Positions 1 through 10,808 of a stretch of 64,000 nt of DNA are shown piece after piece; position 1 is the first letter of the stretch; every line of letters starts with the position of its first letter. The stretch covers positions 134,632,990 to 134,696,989 of the forward strand of contig NC_050101.1 in the NCBI RefSeq assembly GCF_902167145.1, written 5' to 3'. The position numbers and the translations under genes were made by a program. This DNA is from Zea mays (Eukaryota; Streptophyta; Magnoliopsida; Poales; Poaceae). The notes under the pieces were generated by a model, which had not been told where the DNA came from, did no database searches, and saw only the letters and a list, made by a program, of their open reading frames with translations.

Positions 1-212
1 ATTGCCTTTTTTCCGAAGCCTTCTCTTTCGAGGCCGAAGCAAGTTTGTATGTTATGCTGATGATGATCCTATGTATGTCTAAGTGAATGTTTATGAATGC
101 AAATGTATGATGTAATGTATCGTGCAAATGAATGTTTGAAGACACATATGAAATCATAATATCAAATCTTTGTCGTTTATTTTTTGGCTTCACCGCTTAT
201 TTTTCAGTGTAT

Positions 213-480
213 CAGCGCTAACTTTTCGCTGTAAGCCTCCCTTAGGAGCTTCTTCGCCTTTTACTTCGGCGGAATCAGTGTTGACTTTTCGCTGTAAGCC
301 TCCCTTAGGAGCTTCTTCGCCTTTTACTTCGGCGGAATCAGCGTTGACTTTTCGCTGTAAGCTCTGCATTCCCTTAGGAACGACTTTTGAGCAGAAAACT
401 TACACTGTGCTCCCTTAGGAACGACTTTTTTGTAGCTTCGTCGTGCTCTGCATCCCCTTAGGGACGAATTTTGAGCTTCT
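213..480. repeat. 63 bp tandem repeat in 3' UTR of Tat element
   Basis: Two full copies start at 213 and 276, and a third starts at 339 and diverges after about 22 bases. Each unit reads CAGCG/TGT TGACTTTTCGCTG and onwards. From about 370 a related shorter motif (CCTTAGGAACGACTTTT) recurs near 371, 412 and 458. The array lies in the noncoding 3' region of the minus-strand element. Small open frames across it are repeat artefacts. Confidence 0.8.
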
Positions 481-678
481 CCCTGTTTTCTTTTCTTTTT
501 TCTTTGCACTCGATGGTGCATTCTCAGCTTTTACATTTACATCTTTGGGGGATATTGCTCTTATAGAGCTGAAATAAGAAAAAAGAGAAATTACATGCTA
601 TAGCCCCATTAAAAACCTTTCTCCCCCTTTGGAAAGGAAAAGGGTGCCATAGGAAAGAATAGAAAAAATTACATCAAT

Positions 679-1724
679 CTAGACATAATATCGCCGAAGC
701 TCATCCGTATTCCATGATCTAGGAATGTCGTTGCCATCCATATCCTTCAATCTGTAGGAACCAGGTCTTGACGAAGATACTACCAGAAAAGGTCCTTCCC
801 ATTTCAGCTATAGCTTGCCTACTGTGTCTGGTTGGCGACTCTCCGAAGTACCAAGTGTCCTGGCTTAATATTTTTTAGCCGAACCTTTCTGTCACGCCAT
901 TTTATTGTTTCGGCTTGATATTTGTTGATATTCTCTACAGCTTGAAGCCTGATCCCTTCTATAGCATCTTTTGCCACAGAATAATCAGCTTCGTCTTCTG
1001 CCGAAGCCATTGTTCTTATTGATCCCGCTTTAGCTTCTTCTGGGGTTATTGCTTCATCACCAAACATCAATTTGAATGGTGTAAAACCTGTTGACCTTGA
1101 TATTGTTGTGTTGTGGCTCCACACCACTTTAATTAATTCGTCCGACCACTTCCCCCTGGGCTGGTTGAAGATTAACTTCATTATTCCTGTCATTATGATG
1201 CCATTAGCCCTTTCAACAAGTCCATTTGACTCCGGATGCCGAACTGATGCAAAATGGATCTTCGTGCCAATTTGTTCACAAAATTCTATGAAAGCTTCGG
1301 CATCAAACTGCATTCCGTTGTCCACGGTAATGGCCTTCGGCACTCCGAAGCGACAAACAATATTTTTCCAGAAAAACTTTTGAACAATAACCGAAGTTAT
1401 TGTGGCTAAAGGCTTTGCCTCAATCCATTTAGAAAAATATTCCACTGCCATTACAACATATTTCAAATTCCCTTGTGCTGGTGGGAGTGGGCCTAGCAAA
1501 TCAAGGCCCCATCTTTGCAATGGCCAAGTGGGCTGTATTAATTGAGTTAGAGACGAAGGTTGTTTTTGATCTCTTGCACATTTTTGACAACCTTCGCATT
1601 TTTGGACTAATTCTGCTGCATTCGAAGCTGCCTTCGGCCAATAGAATCCTTGACGAAAAACTTTACCCAACAGAGGCCTGGATCCAATGTGAGATCCACA
1701 CAGGCCTGCATGTATTTCTTTCAT
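679..1724 (-). pseudogene. Integrase of Tat element, frameshifted near C-terminus
   Basis: This encodes the enzyme that inserts the cDNA into the host genome. From 1724 leftwards there is an H2C2-type zinc-binding region (histidine in GSHIGSR, cysteines in CEGCQKC), then the catalytic core with its acidic residues in GLDLLGP, VDNGMQF and NGLVERANG, so the D,D,E triad is readable. The open frame stops at 819. The downstream C-terminal module (motif LKWEGPFLVV) resumes in another frame and ends at a TAG at 679-681, so a frameshift lies around 805-820. Codons upstream of 1724 are in a different frame from the second RNase H. Not functional as it stands. Confidence 0.85.
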
Positions 1725-1729
1725 CAGCT

Positions 1730-2427
1730 CTATACCTTCAGCTCTGGATAGACATTTGAGTAATGGAGAACAGACTCCTTGCTTGTATAACTCCCTTCTA
1801 TTATTACATATGGACGTGCTCTTGCCGCTATTCTCTTTTGATAAGCTTCGTCATCTGAAAGAAGATTGCCCTGGAGAAAAGAAATGATCTCGGTTCTCCA
1901 ATCTTCGCTATAAACAGGAGATATATTGAGCACTGCTCTTTCAAGAAGGTCAACCGAAGGTGCTTTTATTGTTTCAAAAAAACTTCCGAAGGTAATGGCA
2001 GCCACTGTGCTGCTGACTTGGCTAGTAGATCAGCATGTTCATTTTATCCTCGTGGAATATTCTTAACAGAGAACCCTTCGAAGGAGGCTTCAAGTCTTCG
2101 AACTGTATCCAGGTATTTTTCAAGCTTCGGATCTCTTGCTTTGCAACTTTTGTCAACATGGCCAGAAATAACTTGGGAATCGGTTTTGAGGACCGCCCTT
2201 CTTATCCTCATTGCTTTCAACTTCCAAAGACCCAAAAGCGAAGCCTCGTATTCAGCGATATTATTTGTACAACTAAAATCAAGTTTCACTGCGTAGCATG
2301 TTCTAGCTTTTGAAGGTGCGATTAAAACGGCAGTTGCACCTGCCCCGAAGGTTCCCCAAGAATCATCGCAGAACATTGTCCAAGCTTCGGCATCTTTACT
2401 CGCTTCTTCTTCCTGAGCCCCTGGCAT
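1730..2427 (-). pseudogene. Second (Tat-type) RNase H, broken
   Basis: Residues around CDDSWGTFGAGATAVL, NIAEYEASLLGL and LKTDSQVISGH (2044-2427) carry the D, E and D pattern of the extra RNase H domain that Tat-lineage gypsy elements have between RT-RNase H and integrase. The domain is separated from the upstream RT frame only by a TAG at 2428-2430 where a Trp codon is expected (TGG to TAG). A TAA follows PRG near 2041, and a frameshift lies in the homopolymer at 1975-1982, after which the reading frame continues to 1730. All three lesions fit slow decay after insertion. Confidence 0.83.
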
Positions 2428-3775
2428 CTAGTCAGCAATGAAGTCTGTTAACGCCTGGGATTGAATCGAAGATCTATGCACATAATCAATGCAAAACTCA
2501 TTGAGTTCTGCAGCCCATTTTCCAACCCTTCCAGTAGCTTCTCTATTTCTCATAATATCCTTCAATGGTTGTGAGGAAGGGACAATTATATTGTATGCTT
2601 GAAAATAATGTCGAAGCTTCCTGGAAGCCATCAAAACAGCATACAGCACCTTCTCCAATTCTGTATAATTTTTCTTTGATAAACTAAGAACTTCATAGAC
2701 GAAGTATATTGGGGCTTGCTTTTTGACTTGCCCTTCAAGCTTCTCTTGGACAAGTGCCGCACTTACCGCTGAGTGCGAAGCTGCCACATATAACAACAGA
2801 GGAGCCCCTGGCGTTGGTGGAGTTAATGTCGTTAGGTCTATCAAATACTGCTTTAGCTCGTCGAAGGCTTTCTGCTGAACTGGTCCCCATTGAAAAACTT
2901 CGGTTGACTTCTGCACTTCAAAAAATGGTAAATTTCTCTCTGCTGATCTAGATATGAATCGGTTCAGAGATGCAAGTCTTCCCGTCAGTCGCTGAGCCCC
3001 CTTCTTTGTGCTTGGTGGTTCCATTCGAAGAATAGCTTCGATTTTATTTGGATTAGCCTCAATCCCTTTTGTTGAAACTAGGCAACCAAGGAATTTCCCC
3101 TTCTTTACCCCGAAAACACACTTTTCTGGATTCAGCTTTAGACCGGCCTGTCTAAAATTAGCGAAGGTCTCCTGCAGATCAGCAATGTGATTTTCTTGTT
3201 TCATGCTTTTTACAATGATATCATCAACATAAGTTAGCACATTTCTGCCTATCTGAGAATGAAGAACCTTCGCTGTCATTCTGCTGAAGCTTCCTCCAGC
3301 ATTCTTGAGCCCCTCAGGCATCCGAAGATAACAATATGTTCCACTAGGGGTTATGAAGCTGGTTTTTGGCTCATCCTCCTTCTTCATCCAAATTTGATGA
3401 TAGCCTGAATAACAATCCAGCAGACTCATAAGCTCTGATGAAGCTGCTGCATCAACTAGGGAATCTATCCTTGGTAATGGAAACTCATCTTTCGGACAAG
3501 CCTTGTTGAGATCGGTAAAATCAATACACATCCTCCATTTGCCATTGGCCTTTTTAACCATAACAATGTTGGCTAGCCATTCTGGGTACTTTACTTCTCT
3601 GATGACCCTGGCGCTAAGGAGTCTTTTTACTTCATTCCGAGCACCTTCGGCCTTGTCATCAGACATCTTCCGAAGCCTCTGCTTTCTGGGTCTGAAGGAT
3701 GGATCAACATTGAGCGAGTGTTCAATAACATCCCTGTTTACTCCGCAAAGATCATTAGCTGACCATGCAAAAACA
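2428..3775 (-). pseudogene. Reverse transcriptase-RNase H of Tat element
   Basis: This encodes reverse transcriptase and the first RNase H. From right to left the sequence shows the RT fingers (VMVKKANGKWRMCIDF), palm (SLLDCYSGYHQI), the catalytic YVDD box in LTYVDDIIVKS, the thumb, and the RNase H region around LLLYVAASHSAVSAALVQ. The frame is open from 3666 to 2428. Upstream it continues in the same frame to about 3775, where an extra A in the poly-A run (T run 3777-3784 on the plus strand) separates it from the protease frame. It ends at the in-frame TAG at 2428. Confidence 0.87.
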
Positions 3776-4618
3776 TCTTTTTTTGTTGAACAGAAACCTT
3801 ATCAAGGTTTTCTCCTGTTCCTCGGACAGTTGAGATCCCAATAGCACCTTCTGCTCTGCTATGTCATCACATAAGAGCATGGGCTTCGGCTGATCGGCCG
3901 AAGCAGCTTTCTCCCTTCTGTACTTGTATTGCTCACAAGCTTCAGCTCCATCTATGTTATGGATTGCTTTTGAGTCTGTCCAGTTTCCTTCGGCCCTTCT
4001 GGCAGCTTCCTGACTTCCATGAATAACAATGGGCCCTTGGTCCGAAGGTATCTTCATGCAAAGATATGCTGGATGAAGAATTGCTTCAAAAGCATTGAGA
4101 GTACCACGACCAATGATTGCATTGTAAGGGTATTCCATGTCAACAATATCAAACACAACTTGTTCAGTCCTTGTGTTGTTGATAAATCCGAAGGTTACTG
4201 GCATTGTGATCTTGCCAAGTGCTACAATCTGCCTTCCCCCGAAGCCACAAAGGGGATGTGTGGCATCATGGATCTTGTCTTCGGGCTCTTGCATCTGTCT
4301 GAAGGCCTTAGCAAATATAATATCCGATGCACTGCCTGTATCAACCAAAACATTGTGGACCAGAAATCCTTTGATCACACAAGAGATAACCATAACATCA
4401 TTGTGTGGGTAATCCTTGAGCTGAAGATCCTCTTGAGAGAAGGTAATTGGGATGTGAGACCATCTTGACTTGATGAAGGGTCCTTGTACCCCTACATGTT
4501 GTACTCTTCTCTGTGCCTCCTTCTTCTGTTTCTTGTTAGCCGGCTCTGAGCATGAACCGCCCGTTATCAGGAACACAAGCTTCGGAGCCGAAGCAACTCC
4601 AGCTTGGAACAAAGCCAT
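3755..4618 (-). pseudogene. Aspartic protease region of Tat element; no gag
   Basis: The retropepsin active site is visible as LVDTGSASDIIF, followed by flap and C-terminal motifs (GFGGRQIVALG, YNAIIGRGTLNAFEAIL). The first in-frame Met inside the element is at 4618, only about 44 bases from the LTR edge; an upstream Met at 4681 lies within the LTR. A normal Tat element has a gag gene of more than 1 kb here. Instead about 30 unrelated residues (MALFQAGVASAP onwards) lead straight into KKQKKEAQRR and the protease. The frame ends at 3755 after a frameshift in the poly-A run near 3780 that disconnects it from RT. Confidence 0.82.
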
Positions 4619-4661
4619 CAGCTCAGCAAGTGGATGTGAGTTCACCGGAGGTGGGCGCCAA

Positions 4662-5273
4662 TGTTGGGGACTTGTTCTCAAATACTATGAATCAAGAACA
4701 AGGCAACACAAAAGAAGGTTAAATGGTTAATGCCCTTCGTCCTTCGAAACATTATTTCCCTTAGGATATAACGATCTTCGGACGAAGGTCATGAAGGACA
4801 TACCTTCATCATTATGATATATGATAGTGTTAATGGGAAACATATGAAATACAAAAGATAGCACAAACATTTATATATTATTATTAAATCATTTCTATTT
4901 TTTTAACACGGAAAAATAGAAATGACATTAAATTACAAATGTACCTTCAGCTTGAATGAAAGCAAAAGTACAAGTGTGATGTGTCTGTGATTACCGGATC
5001 GCGTGAACAGTACCGAGATACTGTTCACCTATTTATAGGCACAGGATGCAACCTGCGCAAAATTACATTTATGTCCTTGAGAATCAACTACAATAATGAC
5101 ACAAAACATCATGGGTCTTTAAGTCAATTCATCTTTAAGTCGGTTCGATCCTTCATCTTGAGATTTGTCTTTGTGCCGAAGCTGTACAGATAATAGCTTC
5201 GGCGCTTGCTTCTGAGAAGACCTTTCGAAGGTGTTCTTTTTAGGATCTTCGGCTACGAAGCATACCCCCAACA
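4662..5273 (-). repeat. 5' LTR of Tat element (612 bp)
   Basis: The ends are an 8 bp inverted pair: TGTTGGGG at 4662-4669 on the plus strand and CCCCAACA at 5266-5273. On the minus strand the LTR therefore runs TGTTGGGG to CCCCAACA. A minus-strand TATA box (GCCTATAAATAGG) lies at about 5028-5040. Directly inside the LTR, TTGGCGCCC (minus strand, 4653-4661) is the likely primer-binding site. Confidence 0.85.
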
Positions 5274-5535
5274 TCTAGCTCTAGGCAATCAACCCATGCA
5301 AAATTGCCTAAGAAGAAAACTCCTATTGCATCAAATGATTCTAACATTTCATTTAAGACTTTTGATGCGTCGTATGTTTTAACTAACAAATCCGGCAAAG
5401 TAGTTGCCAAGTATGTTGGGGGCAAACACAAGGGATCATAGACTTGTGTTTGGGTACCCAAAGTTCTTGTATCTAATGTCAAAGGACCCAAAACCATTTG
5501 GGTACCTAAAGTCAAGAACTAAACTTGTTTTGTAG

Positions 5536-6226
5536 GTTTATGCATCCGGGGGCTCAAGTTGGATCATCGATAGCGGGTGCACAAACCATATGACAGGGGA
5601 GAAGAAGATGTTCTCCTCCTACGAGAAAAACCAAGATCCCCAACGAACGATCACATTCGGGGATGGAAACCAAGGTTTGGTCAAAGGATTGGGTAAAATT
5701 GCTATATCTCCTGACCATTCCATTTCCAATGTTTTTCTTGTAGACTCTTTAGATTACAATTTGCTTTCCGTTTCTCAATTATGCAAAATGGGCTATAACT
5801 GTCTTTTTACGGATATAGGTGTTACTGTCCTTAGAAGAAGTGATGATTCAATAGCATTTAAGGGAGTGTTAGAGGGTCAGCTATACTTGGTAGATTTTGA
5901 AAGAGCTGAACTCAACACTTGCTTAATTGCTAAGACTAACATGGGCTGGCTCTAGCATCGCCGACTAGCACTTGTTGGAATGAAGAATCTTCACAAACTT
6001 CTAAAGGGAGAACACATTTTGGGACTAACAAATGTTCATTTTGAGAAAGACAAGATTTGTAGCGCATGTCAGGCAGGAAAGCAAGTTGGTGTTCATCATC
6101 CACACAAGAACATCATGACGACTGACAGGCCACTCAAGCTCCTACACATGGACCTTTTTGGCCCGATAGCTTACATAAGCATCAGCGGAAGAAAAATCTC
6201 ATACCCAAGAGACCTTAAAGGGATTC
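5536..6226 (+). pseudogene. Protease and integrase N-terminus of copia element A
   Basis: The retropepsin active site reads WIIDSGCTNHMTG at about 5559-5597, followed by an open frame to 5955. A TAG at 5953-5955 replaces the Trp codon expected before HRRLA. The integrase zinc-binding region follows (HRRLALVGMKNL, then CSACQAGKQ). The second His expected in HRRLAH is Leu here, so zinc binding is probably lost. The first catalytic Asp is visible in HMDLFGP near 6150. Just after, around 6185-6190, about 60 bp are missing together with the frame, removing the stretch normally between this Asp and the next helix. Confidence 0.82.
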
Positions 6227-7276
6227 TTGAGACGGGCTCAAAACGAGTTCAGCTTAAGGATCAAGAAAATTAGAAGCGACAACGGGACAGAGTTCAAGAA
6301 CTCACAAATCGAAGGCTTCCTTGAGGAGGAGGGCATCAAGCATGAGTTCTCTTCTCCTTACACGCCACAACAAAATGGTGTAGTGGAGAGGAAGAATCGA
6401 ACTCTATTGGACATGGCAAGAACCATGCTTGATGAGTACAAAACTTCGGATCGGTTTTGGGTGGAGGCGGTCAACACCGCTTGCTACGCCATCAACCGAT
6501 TGTATCTACACCGAATCCTCAAGAAGACATCATATGAACTCCTAACCGGTAAAAAGCCCAATGTTTCATATTTTAGAGTCTTTGGTAGCAAATGTTTTAT
6601 TCTTGTTAAAAGAGGTAGAAAATCTAAATTTGCTCCTAAGACTGTAGAAGGCTTTTTACTAGGATATGATTCAAACACAAGGGCATATAGAGTCTTTAAC
6701 AAGTCCTCCAGACTAGTTGAAGTTTCCTGTGACATTGTGTTTGATGAAACTAACGGCTCTCAAGTAGAGCAAGTTGATCTTGATGAGATAGGTAATGAAG
6801 AGGCTCAGTGCGTCGCACTAAGGAACATGTCCATTGGGGATGTGTGTCCTAAGGAATCTGTAGAGCCTCCACAAACACAAGATCAACCATCTTCCTCAAT
6901 GCAAGCATCTCCACCAACTCAAGATGAGAATGAGGCTCAAAAAGACGAAGGAGAAGATCAAGGAGTTGAGTCACCTCAAGAGGAGAGCAATGATCAAGGG
7001 GGAGATGCCCATGATCAAGAGGAGGAAGATGAACAAGCTCCAAAACTGCCACACCCAAGAGTCCATCAAGCAATCCAACGAGATCACCCCGTCAACACCA
7101 TCCTCGGCGATATTCAAAAGGGGGTAACAACTCGATCTCGTGTTGCTCATTTTTGTGAACATTACTCTTTTGTTTCCTCTATTGAGCCACACAGGGTAGA
7201 GGAAGCACTACAAGATTCGGATTGGGTGGTGGCGATGCAAGAGGAGCTCAACAACTTCACCAGGAACGAGGTATGA
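6200..7276 (+). pseudogene. Integrase core and C-terminus of copia element A
   Basis: This is the continuation of integrase after the deletion near 6188. The second catalytic Asp is in IRSDNGTEF and the Glu in NGVVERKNRT. Downstream come SYFRVFGSKCFI and VEGFLLGYD, typical of the copia integrase C-terminal region, then an acidic, Gln/Glu-rich linker (about 6850-7060) leading to RT. The frame ends at a TGA at 7274-7276 (Trp codon expected after NEV), which cuts the polyprotein just before the RT fingers. Confidence 0.85.
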
Positions 7277-8242
7277 CATTTAGTTCCACGTCCTAACCAA
7301 AATGTTGTAGGAACCAAGTGGGTCTTTCGCAACAAGCAAGATGAGCATGGTGTGGTGACAAGGAACAAAGCCCGACTTGTGGCCAAGGGATATTCACAAG
7401 TCGAAGGTTTGGATTTCGGTGAAACCTATGCACCCGTAGCTAGGCTAGAATCAATTCGCATTTTACTTGCCTATGCTACTTACCATGGCTTCAAGCTTTA
7501 TCAAATGGTCGTGAAAAGTGCCTTCCTCAATGGACCAATCAAGGAAGAGGTCTATGTTGAGCAACCTCCCGGCTTTGAAGATAGTGAGTACCCTAATCAC
7601 GTGTATAAACTCTCTAAGGCGCTCTATGGGCTCAAGCAAGCCCCAAGAGCATGGTATGAATGCCTAAGAGACTTTCTTATCTCTAATGGCTTTAAAGTCG
7701 GAAAGGCTGATCCTACTTTATTAACTAAAACTCTTGACAATGATTTGTTCGTATGCCAAATTTATGTTGATGATATTTCATTTGGGTCTACTAACGAATC
7801 TACATGTGAGGAATTTAGTAGGATCATGACACAAAAATTCGAGATGTCAATGATGGGGGAATTGAAGTACTTCTTAGAATTTCAAGTAAAGCAACTCCAA
7901 GAGGGCACCTTCATTTGCCAAACAAAGTATATTCAAGACATTCTAAACAAGTTTGGAATGAAGGATGCCAAGCCCATCAATACACCCATGGGAACCAATG
8001 GGCATCTCGACCTCGACACGGGAGGTAAATCCATCGATCAAAAGGTATACCTGTCGATGATAGGCTCTTTACTCTATTTATGTGCATCTCGACCGGATAT
8101 TATGCTTTCCGTATGCATGTGTGCAAGATCCCAAGCCGACCCTAAGGAAGCTCACCTTACGGCCGTAAAACGAATCTTGAGATATTTAGTTCATACTCTA
8201 AGTTTGGGCTTTGGTACCCTCGAGGATCCACATTTGATTTAA
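7277..8242 (+). pseudogene. Reverse transcriptase of copia element A
   Basis: Copia-type RT with [24 protein letters not shown], the catalytic box [12 protein letters not shown], and [17 protein letters not shown]. The YVDD box is intact. Odd residues against close relatives include QMVVKSAF, where an Asp usually follows the first Val position. The frame fails at about 8207-8212, where a one-base indel in GGGCTTTGG puts the downstream RNase H into another frame. The ATG at 7352 is internal and not a real start. Confidence 0.87.
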
Positions 8243-8715
8243 TTGGTTATTCGAATGCCGATTGGGCAGGGTGTAAGATTAATAGAAAGAGCACATCTGG
8301 GACTTGCCAGTTCTTGGGAACATCCTTGGTGTCTTGGGCTTCAAAGAAGCAAAATTCCGTAGCTCTTTCTACCGCCGAAGCCGAGTATATTGCCGCAGGT
8401 CATTGTTGCGCGCAACTACTTTGGATGAGGCAAACCCTTAGGGACTATGGTTACAAATTAACCAAAGTTCCTCTTCTATGTGATAATGAGAGTGCAATCC
8501 GCATGGCGGATAATCCCGTTGAACATAGCCGCACTAAACACATAGCCATTCGGTATCATTTCTTAAGGGATCACCAACAAAAGGGAGATATCGAGATTGC
8601 ATATATTAACACTAAGGAACAATTAGTCGATATCTTTACCAAGCCAATAGATGAACAAACTTTTAACAAACTTAGGCATGAGCTAAATATTCTTGATTCT
8701 CGGAATTTCTTCTGA
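8213..8715 (+). pseudogene. RNase H of copia element A
   Basis: The RNase H catalytic residues appear as Asp in NADWAGC (about 8255), Glu in STAEAEYIAAG and Asp in LLCDNESAI. The C-terminus, DIFTKPIDEQTF then the stop at 8713-8715, matches the usual end of SIRE-lineage pol. Its frame differs from the RT upstream because of the indel near 8210. Confidence 0.86.
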
Positions 8716-9535
8716 TGTTTTGCACACATAGCTCATAAGTATACCTTTGATCATGTCTCTTTTATATGCTATGACTAATATGTTTTCAAGTATATTTCAA
8801 ACCAAGTCATAGGTGTATTAAAAGGGAATTGGAGTCTTCGGTGAAGACAAAGGCTTCCACTCCACTCCATAACTCATCCTTCGCCGTCGCTCCGAGCAAC
8901 TCTCCAACTTTGGTATAATCTTCACTCATATTATTGTTCGCCAAAGGGGGAGAAAGTAGTTATAGAGGGCTTATATTTCACTCAAGTATCCGTTTTTGGC
9001 GATTCATGCCAAAGGGGGAGAAAGTTATTAGCCCAAAGCAAAAGGACCACACCACCACCCATTTTCAAAAGTTTTTTTAAAAAAATGATGAATTCTTCAA
9101 ATGATATCTTATTATATCCAAAAAGGGGGAGAAAGTAGCACCTTCAAAAATTGGTATCTTAAAACCCTCTTGAACACTAAGAGGAGGAATTTATTGAGGG
9201 GGAGTTTTGTTTAAGTCTAAGAAAAAGCATTTGAAACAGGGGGAGAAAATTTCAAATCTTGACAATGCTTCTCAAAATCTTATTCATTTACCTTTGACTA
9301 TTTGCAAAAGGACTTTGAAAACAATTTACAAAAGGATTTGCAAAAACAAAACATGTGGTGCAAGCATGGTCCAAAATGTTAAAGATAAAGAAACAATCCA
9401 TGCATATCTTATGAGAATTTATATTGGCTCAGTTCTAAGTAACCTTTGCACTTACAATTATGCAAACTAGTTCAATTATGCACTTCTATATTTGCTTTGG
9501 TTTGTGTTGGCATCAATCACCAAAAAGGGGGAGAT
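8716..9535 (+). other. 3' UTR of copia A with repeated polypurine-like tracts
   Basis: Noncoding. It contains repeated AAAGGGGGAGAAAGT-type tracts at about 8944-8958, 9011-9025, 9120-9135, 9197-9206 and 9238-9247. The true polypurine tract AAAAAGGGGGAGAT (9522-9535) abuts the 3' LTR. The 87-codon frame at 9207-9470 has no recognisable domain. Confidence 0.8.
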
Positions 9536-10808
9536 TGAAAGGGAATTAGGCTTACACGTTTTTCCTAATTGATTTTGGTGGTTGAATTGCCCAACACAAA
9601 TAATTGGACTAACTAGTTTTGCTCTAGTCTATAAGTTCTACAGGTGCCAAAGGTTTACAATAAGCCAATAAAAAGACCAAGAAAGGGGTCAAACAAAGAG
9701 AGCAAAAGACATCCCAAAAGGCACCCTGGTCTGGCGCACCGGACTGTCCGGTGTACCAGGGCACCGGACAGTGTGCCACCGGACAGTGTCCGGTGCACCA
9801 GGGCACTCGACGCTGAACTCGCTACCTTCGGGAAAATCAGAGGGCGCTCCGCTATAATTCACCGAACTGTCCGGTGAAGCACCGGACAGTGTCCGGTGTC
9901 ACACCGGACAGTGTCCGGTGTCACACCGGACTGTCCGGTGTGTCAGCGGAGCAACGGCTACTTCGCGCGCAATGGTCGACTGCAACCGCATTCAATGCGC
10001 TACAGTGCACGCCAGAGTCAGAGCACGCGCAGTTGGCGCACCGGACAGTCTACAGGACCTGTCCGGTGCACCACCAGACAGCCCAGAGGCCCCACAAGTC
10101 AGAGCTCCAACGGTCGAACCCCAACGGTCTGCTGACATGGCTGGCGCACCGGACAGTGTCCGGTGGCGCACTGGACTGTCCGGTGCGTCATGCGACAACA
10201 CCCTACCAACGGCCATATTTTGGTGGTTGGGGCTATAAATACCCCAACCACCCCACATTCAATGGCATCCAAGTTTTCCACCTTCAACACATTACAAGAG
10301 CTATAGCATTCAATTCTAGACACAACCAAAGAGATCAAATCCTCTCCCAAGTCCGGAATCACTCCAAATCAAATAGTGACTAGAGAGAGCGACATTTGTG
10401 TTCATTTGAGCTCTTGCGCTTGGATTGCTTCTTTTCTTTCTCATTCTTCTTGTGATCAAACTCAATTGTAACCAAGGCAAGAGACACCAATTGTGTGGTG
10501 GTCCTTGCGGGAACTTTGTGTTCCGTTTGATTGAGAAGAGAAGCTCACTCGGTCTAGGTGATCGTTTGAGAGAGGGAAAGGGTTGAAAGAAACCCGGTCT
10601 TTGTGACCACCTCAACGGGGAGTAGGTTTGAAAGAACCGAACCTCGGTAAAACAAATCATTGTGTCTCGCTCTTTATTTGCTCACGATTTGTTTTGCGCC
10701 CTCTCTCTCGGACTCGTTTACATTTCTAATGCTAACCCGGCTTGTAGTTGTGCTTAAGTTTATAAATTTCAGATTCGCCCTATTCACCCCCCCTCTAGGC
10801 GACTGTCA
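9536..10808 (+). repeat. 3' LTR of copia element A (1273 bp)
   Basis: It begins TGAAAGGGAATT directly after the polypurine tract and ends with CCCCCTCTAGGCGACTGTCA. The U3 part holds an array of CACCGGACAGTCCGGTG palindromes, followed by a TATA box at about 10231-10245. Small open frames within it are artefacts of the repeat. Confidence 0.88.
9728..10245 (+). promoter_or_regulatory. U3 palindrome array and TATA box, LTR A
   Basis: At least ten half or full copies of ACCGGACAGT / ACTGTCCGGT lie between 9728 and 10190, several of them paired into near-perfect palindromes (for example 9884-9938). GGCTATAAATACCCC at 10231-10245 follows about 40 bp after the last copy. The array position right upstream of TATA suggests a regulatory or hairpin-forming role; no function is proven by the sequence. 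Confidence 0.7.

Larger units (their letters stand above)
1..5273 (-). mobile_element. Tat-lineage Ty3/gypsy retrotransposon, partial
   Basis: The element reads right to left: 5' LTR (4662-5273), primer-binding region, protease, reverse transcriptase with RNase H, a second RNase H, integrase, then a 3' untranslated region running off the left window edge. The second RNase H between RT-RNase H and integrase is the hallmark of the Tat lineage. The 3' LTR is outside the window. The bases after the right edge are TCTAG (5274-5278), a candidate target duplication whose partner is off-window. No gag gene is present between the LTR and protease. The host sequence at the right edge is the gag-pro region of a plus-strand copia element, so this is the innermost, youngest layer of the nest. 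Maize names for this lineage include Huck, Grande and Cinful; I do not assign one. Confidence 0.88.
5274..10808 (+). mobile_element. SIRE/Maximus-lineage copia element (Opie/Ji-like), right part
   Basis: Order is protease, integrase, RT, RNase H, a 0.8 kb 3' UTR and the 3' LTR (9536-10808). This is the copia order, with integrase before RT. The LTR opening TGAAAGGGAATTAGGCTTAC and the AAAAAGGGGGAGAT polypurine tract are as in maize Opie/Ji elements. The left part (5' LTR, gag) is outside the window beyond the inserted Tat element. The 5 bases after the LTR, GGTTT (10809-10813), are also found at the corresponding point (19710-19714) of the intact right LTR of the surrounding chromovirus, so the insertion site is clear. 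Confidence 0.88.

Noticed and set aside
9728..10190. CRISPR-like array
   Set aside because: Palindromic repeats with irregular spacing in a plant LTR. No regular spacers, no cas genes, eukaryotic context.
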